Shown here piece by piece: positions 33,970 to 38,590 of a DNA stretch of 38,590 nucleotides (its first letter is position 1; every line of letters starts with the position of its first letter). The position numbers and the translations under genes were made by a program. The stretch is from positions 1 to 38,590 of the forward strand of contig NZ_JAIULG010000045.1 in assembly GCF_020169415.1 (NCBI RefSeq), read 5' to 3'. The DNA comes from Tsukamurella sp. M9C. Lineage in GTDB: Bacteria; Actinomycetota; Actinomycetes; Mycobacteriales; Mycobacteriaceae. A model generated the notes under the pieces. The model was not told the origin of the DNA and did not search any database. It was given only the letters and a program-made list of their open reading frames with translations.

Positions 33970-34520
33970 TGACGAGTCCCGAGAATCCGGTGGAACCGGA
34001 TGAGGTGACCGCGGAGTCCGAGGTCGCGGCGGAGGAATCCGCCGCGGCCGCGGCCGACGCCGAGATCGTGGAGGAGGCCGCGCCCGACAAGGAGGCGGAA
34101 CTCACCGCCGATCTGCAGCGCGTGACCGCCGAGTACGCCAACTACCGCAAGCGCACCGCGCGCGATGTGGTGGACGCCCGCGCCGCGGGCAAGGCCTTCG
34201 TGGTCGGCGAGCTGCTCGTGGTCCTCGACGACCTGGAGCGCGCGCGCAACCACGGCGATCTCGAGGCCGGGCCGCTGAAGTCCGTGTCCGACAAGCTCGA
34301 CGGCGTGCTCAAGACCCTCGGTCTCGAGTCCTTCGGTGCGGAGGGCGACGAGTTCGACCCCGCGATCCACGAGGCCGTGCAGCACGAGGGCGACGGTGCC
34401 GATCCCGTTCTGGGAGCGGTACTGCGCCAGGGATATCAGATCGATGGCAAGGTGATCCGTAACGCGATGGTCGCAGTGGTCGACCGTCCGGCGGAGGCCC
34501 CGAGCCAGGACGAGCAATAA
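33969..34520 (+). CDS. grpE: Nucleotide exchange factor GrpE
   Basis: 183 residues, start overlapping the dnaK stop (TAATG). An acidic, Ala/Glu-rich N-terminal 45 residues lead into the long coiled-coil ([19 protein letters not shown]) and the C-terminal beta-domain with the family signature ([20 protein letters not shown]). It releases ADP from DnaK. Its coiled coil may also act as a thermosensor, as known for the family. Translationally coupled to dnaK. Confidence 0.96.
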
Positions 34521-34535
34521 AGGAGGTGATGCCCA

Positions 34536-35777
<1,242 letters not shown>

Positions 35778-35779
35778 CG

Positions 35780-36175
35780 ATGAATGTCGACCAGCAGTTC
35801 CCCGAGGACCCGGACGCGCATGTGTTCATGATCTCGGTGGCTGCGCAGCTCGCGGGGATGCACGCGCAGACCCTCCGCACGTACGACCGCCTCGGGCTCG
35901 TGACGCCCGAGCGGTCGGCGGGCGGGGGTCGGCGCTACTCCTCGCGCGACGTCGACCTGCTCCGCGAGGTGCAGCGACTCTCGCAGGACGAGGGCGTGAA
36001 CCTCGCCGGGATCAAGCGGATCATCGACCTGACGAATCAGGTCGACGCCCTGCAGCGGCGGGTCGAGGAACTCGCCGCGCAGGTCGACAACGTCCGTCGC
36101 GGTGGCGAACTCGTGCATGTGCCGAAATCCAGCGCCATGGTGGTGTGGCAGCCCCGCAGCCGCCGCGGCGGCTGA
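35780..36175 (+). CDS. hspR: Heat-shock repressor HspR (MerR family)
   Basis: 131 residues, ATG two bases after the dnaJ stop. MerR-type winged helix: FMISVAAQLAGMHAQTLRTYDRLG with the R-x-Y-D-R-x-G-L turn, then GGGRRYSSRDVDLLREVQ, followed by a dimerising coiled coil (IKRIIDLTNQVDALQRRVEEL). It represses dnaK operons by binding HAIR sequences with DnaK as corepressor. Three candidate HAIR sites precede dnaK and one precedes lon in this window. Confidence 0.95.
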   Translation: MNVDQQFPEDPDAHVFMISVAAQLAGMHAQTLRTYDRLGLVTPERSAGGGRRYSSRDVDLLREVQRLSQDEGVNLAGIKRIIDLTNQVDALQRRVEELAAQVDNVRRGGELVHVPKSSAMVVWQPRSRRGG

Positions 36176-36251
36176 GGGCGGCCCTCTCTTCCGCCCCGGG
36201 AGTCCGGCAGTCGCGGAGTCGCCGCAAGCCCTGAAATCAGATGTCCGTGCC

Positions 36252-36284
36252 ACGGCCCCGGGAGTCCGACGACCCCGGGGCCGT
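36252..36284. terminator. Bidirectional terminator after hspR
   Basis: ACGGCCCCGGG (36252-36262) and CCCGGGGCCGT (36274-36284) form a perfect 11-bp stem with an 11-base loop, between convergent hspR and the flavohaemoglobin-like gene. Confidence 0.7.
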
Positions 36285-36313
36285 CGCACGTCCCGGGCAC
36301 GGCGCCCGCCGGT

Positions 36314-37462
36314 TCACAGCGGGTCGTGCAGCACGTCCTCGGCCGCGGCGCCCCGCGCCACGGCCTTCTCGCTCGCGGCGCGCAGCAGGCCCCGCGGGCC
36401 GGCGATCAGCACGCGGTGCCCGGTGAGATCCAGGCCGTCCATCGCGTCCACCAGCGAGCCGTGCCGCAGCGGCAGCGCGCGGTAGGCGGTGGCGGGATGC
36501 TTGAGCCACCACGGATCCCGTCGTGCGTCCGTCACCTGCGTCACCTTGAGCCACGGATTCGTCGCCGCTAGCGGCGCCAGCGAATCCGAGTCGTACAGCA
36601 GCCCCGGCGATCGCGCCCCCACGAGGAGGTGCACGTCGGGGTTGTCGGCGTTCATGGCCATCGCGAGCAGCATCGACTTCATCGGCGCGAGGCCGGTGCC
36701 GCCGGCGATCATCGTGATGGGGCGGTCACCGTCGGGCCGCAGGAGCCCGTGGACCTGCCCGAACTGCCACACGTCGCCCGGGCGGGTCTCGCCGAAGACG
36801 GTGCTGGAGAGGTAGCCGCCCGGCACCGCGCGGACGTGGAACTCCAGCTGCCCCTGCGTGTTCGGCGGCATCGCCAGCGACAGGGGGCGCCACACGCGCG
36901 GCACCTGCGGGATCTGCGTCTCGACGTACTGGCCGGGCCGGAAGAGCAGCGGCTCGTCGGCGACGAGGCGCACCACCGACAGGCCGGGGTGCGGACGCAG
37001 CACCTCCGCCACGCGGGCGGTGCGGCGGGCGGGCGTCGGATCGGAGTGCGCGCCGCCGCGCATCACGCCGGTGAGCAGCTGGACGCCCTGCTCGAGCACC
37101 ACGGCGTCCTCCTCGTCGAGCCCGCCGTGCGGCTTGTACACGGCGTGGACCTCCGTGATGAGCGCCGTCGACATCGTCTCGTAGTGGGCCTCGGTGAGCC
37201 CGTACTTGCGGTGATCGCGCCCGAGCTGCGCGAGGAACTCGATCAGCTCGTCGTGCCCGTCGGTCTTCGGGATCGAGGTGAAGACGTGGTCGAGCACGCG
37301 CATGAACGTCGCGCGGTGCCCCGACATGCTGGCGGGGAAGAGGTCGCGCAGCGACGGGTCCATGGCGAAGAGGCGGGCGAAGAGGCCCTTGGTGAAGTCG
37401 TCCGCCACCGGCCGGAGATCGGCCGCGATCTGCGCCAGACCGTGCCGTGCATGCGAACCCAC
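36314..37462 (-). CDS. Flavohaemoglobin-like globin/FAD-NAD(P) reductase
   Basis: 382 residues from GTG 37462, with AGGAG ten bases upstream; ATG 37507 would add 15 residues but has its purine run directly against it. The globin domain (to about 140) carries the proximal His in GRDHRKYGLTEAHYE. The reductase domain has the flavin motif VWRPLSLAMP, nucleotide motif GGTGLAPMKS and AGPRGLL. The normally conserved B10 Tyr of NO-dioxygenases appears to be Phe (LFARLF), as reported for mycobacterial type II flavohaemoglobins (Rv0385 type), which are not efficient NO scavengers. Divergent from the SGNH gene. Confidence 0.82.
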   Translation of the reverse strand: MGSHARHGLAQIAADLRPVADDFTKGLFARLFAMDPSLRDLFPASMSGHRATFMRVLDHVFTSIPKTDGHDELIEFLAQLGRDHRKYGLTEAHYETMSTALITEVHAVYKPHGGLDEEDAVVLEQGVQLLTGVMRGGAHSDPTPARRTARVAEVLRPHPGLSVVRLVADEPLLFRPGQYVETQIPQVPRVWRPLSLAMPPNTQGQLEFHVRAVPGGYLSSTVFGETRPGDVWQFGQVHGLLRPDGDRPITMIAGGTGLAPMKSMLLAMAMNADNPDVHLLVGARSPGLLYDSDSLAPLAATNPWLKVTQVTDARRDPWWLKHPATAYRALPLRHGSLVDAMDGLDLTGHRVLIAGPRGLLRAASEKAVARGAAAEDVLHDPL

Positions 37463-37651
37463 TGCCGCTCCGCTCCTGCCTTCCGAACCGCTCGTTGACG
37501 GCCCCATCCTACCTGCGGCTTTGCGTTCGTCACGCCTCTGCGCGGACGGCGTGCCCAGTGCTGCGCCGAACCGGGCCGTCGAGTATCTTTCTCCCGGGCG
37601 CGCACACCGTGCCGAGGGGATCGACGAGCTCGAAGAGAGGGTTCCACCGCC

Positions 37652-38476
37652 ATGATCGCTGTGCGAGTCAGCCGCCGCGTGCGCCGCATCGGATACGGCA
37701 TCGCCTTCGGAGCGGGCATCGCCCTCGCGCCGATCGCCGCCGGGTCCACCTCCGCCGACACGGGGACGGTCGCCGATGCTCCCACCGCCCCCGCGGCGGT
37801 GCAGCGCGTGAAGCCGGTCGTCGTGCCCAAGGCCGTTGTCCGGCCCGTGGCTGCGAAGCCGGTGGCCAAGCCTGTCTCCGGGAAGGCCGTGGCGGCGAAG
37901 CCCGCCGCGAGGCCGGCTGCGGCGAAGCCCGCCGCGGTCCGGGGCGGCTCCACCGACCGGCGCCCCGTCGTCGTGATCGGCGCCTCGGTCTCCTCGGGCA
38001 AGGAGGTCTCGTCCGCGCAGGCCTACCCGCGCCGCGTCGCCGCGCTCTCCGGCCGCCCGGTCCAGGTCAGCTCCCGCGTGGGCGCCGGCTACGCCGACGG
38101 CTCCATCGCGCGCCTCACCCGCGCCGCGAACCTGCCCGCGCAGAACCCGTCGCTGGTCGTGCTCCAGGCGGGCACCAACGACGTCGGCGCGCCGCCGGCT
38201 CTCGTCGCGGGCCAGGTGCGGCAGGTCGTCTCGACGGTGCGCCAGCAGGCGCCGGGCGCGAAGATCGCCGTGGTCACGGTGTTCCCGTCGATCCACAGCG
38301 GCGACGCGGCGCGCACCACGGACGCCGCGATCATCGGCGCGGCCCGGTCCGTCGACCCGAGCGTCGTCGTGATCTCCCCGCTCAGCGAGGGCTGGAACTA
38401 CACCTCCTCGGAGGACGGCCACCCCGGTTCCGCCGCGCACCTGCGGATCGCCGAGCGCGTCGCCGGCCTGGTCTGA
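37652..38476 (+). CDS. Secreted SGNH/GDSL hydrolase
   Basis: 274 residues. A signal peptide (RRVRR, then a hydrophobic stretch to about 35) leads to a Lys/Pro/Ala linker of about 60 residues with repeated AKPA/AKPV units, probably spanning the cell wall. The catalytic domain has block I as IGASVSSG, where the usual Asp after Gly of GDS is Ala, block III GTND, and block V DGHPGSAAH with the Asp-His pair. The Ser, Asn, Asp and His of the active site remain. Acts outside the membrane as an esterase on an unknown lipid, sugar or wall substrate. Confidence 0.8.
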   Translation: MIAVRVSRRVRRIGYGIAFGAGIALAPIAAGSTSADTGTVADAPTAPAAVQRVKPVVVPKAVVRPVAAKPVAKPVSGKAVAAKPAARPAAAKPAAVRGGSTDRRPVVVIGASVSSGKEVSSAQAYPRRVAALSGRPVQVSSRVGAGYADGSIARLTRAANLPAQNPSLVVLQAGTNDVGAPPALVAGQVRQVVSTVRQQAPGAKIAVVTVFPSIHSGDAARTTDAAIIGAARSVDPSVVVISPLSEGWNYTSSEDGHPGSAAHLRIAERVAGLV

Positions 38477-38547
38477 GGCTCGAGCTGCGACCCAGCGCCT
38501 GCGACGGGACGACCTGCCCGCTGCGGGCATCACTCGCGGGTATTTCG

Positions 38548-38569
38548 GGTGCGGGAGATCCTCCGCACC
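38548..38569 (+). terminator. Hairpin after the SGNH gene
   Basis: GGTGCGG (38548-38554) pairs with CCGCACC (38563-38569) around an eight-base loop, about 70 bases after the stop. The final 114 bases of the window otherwise show nothing. Confidence 0.4.
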
Positions 38570-38590
38570 TGATACGCCAGGGTGGCGGGT

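Overview
The window is a GC-rich (roughly 70% by eye) actinobacterial chromosome segment. The order alaT, etfD-type Fe-S reductase, then dnaK-grpE-dnaJ-hspR follows the Mycobacterium tuberculosis Rv0337c-Rv0353 neighbourhood as I remember it. Together with start codons such as ATG/GTG placed 6-7 nt after a TAnnnT -10 box, this points to the mycolic-acid group (Mycobacteriales). Tsukamurella or a close relative is my guess, not something the sequence proves. I see no IS element, phage gene, CRISPR array, tRNA or rRNA; it reads as ordinary chromosome with many small regulated accessory units.

Layout. 1-5432: a leftward membrane/aminotransferase operon (YhgE-like membrane protein, AlaT, YibE/F protein cut by the window edge) with a divergent TetR and a twin-operator intergenic region, then a conserved hypothetical. 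5478-8497: an etfD-like electron-transfer Fe-S membrane reductase with a repeat-rich Ala/Pro tail and a palindrome lying on its promoter. 8586-9845: a YdcF/SanA-like protein and two small membrane proteins. 10002-13325: a three-gene operon (Baeyer-Villiger-type monooxygenase, TetR, DUF6670-like protein) in which every gene pair overlaps by GTGA, with a perfect 8-bp-arm operator on the promoter. 13335-14418: SRPBCC protein plus TetR with two related operators. 14503-17410: an FBP-domain (FusB-like) zinc protein, a Tat-exported MpaB/Lcp-type oxygenase and exonuclease III. 17411-18229: crtB-like synthase, followed by about 500 bp of palindrome-rich non-coding DNA. 18754-22559: a four-gene leftward operon (diiron protein, 2Fe-2S ferredoxin reductase, epoxide-hydrolase-like protein, alpha/beta hydrolase). 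22703-23546: ArsR plus SRPBCC. 23566-25030: an MFS exporter behind a structured leader with a 3-codon upstream ORF. 25093-28628: crtI-like desaturase divergent from a P1B-4 metal ATPase. 28743-36284: the heat-shock block, lon and dnaK-grpE-dnaJ-hspR, with HspR-type inverted repeats (HAIR) before lon and three before dnaK. 36314-38476: a flavohaemoglobin-like protein and a secreted SGNH hydrolase.

How the parts work together. HspR, encoded last in the dnaK operon, probably represses dnaK and lon through the HAIR sites; a SigH-type promoter before dnaK adds thiol/heat-stress input. CrtB and CrtI are the two first steps of a C40 carotenoid route but lie about 7 kb apart. EtfD, the monooxygenase operon and the diiron/reductase/hydrolase operon all suggest lipid or hydrocarbon oxidation. 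The regulator-target pairs (TetR twice with palindromes on the promoter, ArsR with a palindrome across its own start) are self-contained switches. The most unusual signal is the MFS leader RNA (23604-23688): an apparently leaderless ORF of three codons whose bases form one side of a 12-bp stem that buries the exporter's Shine-Dalgarno sequence.
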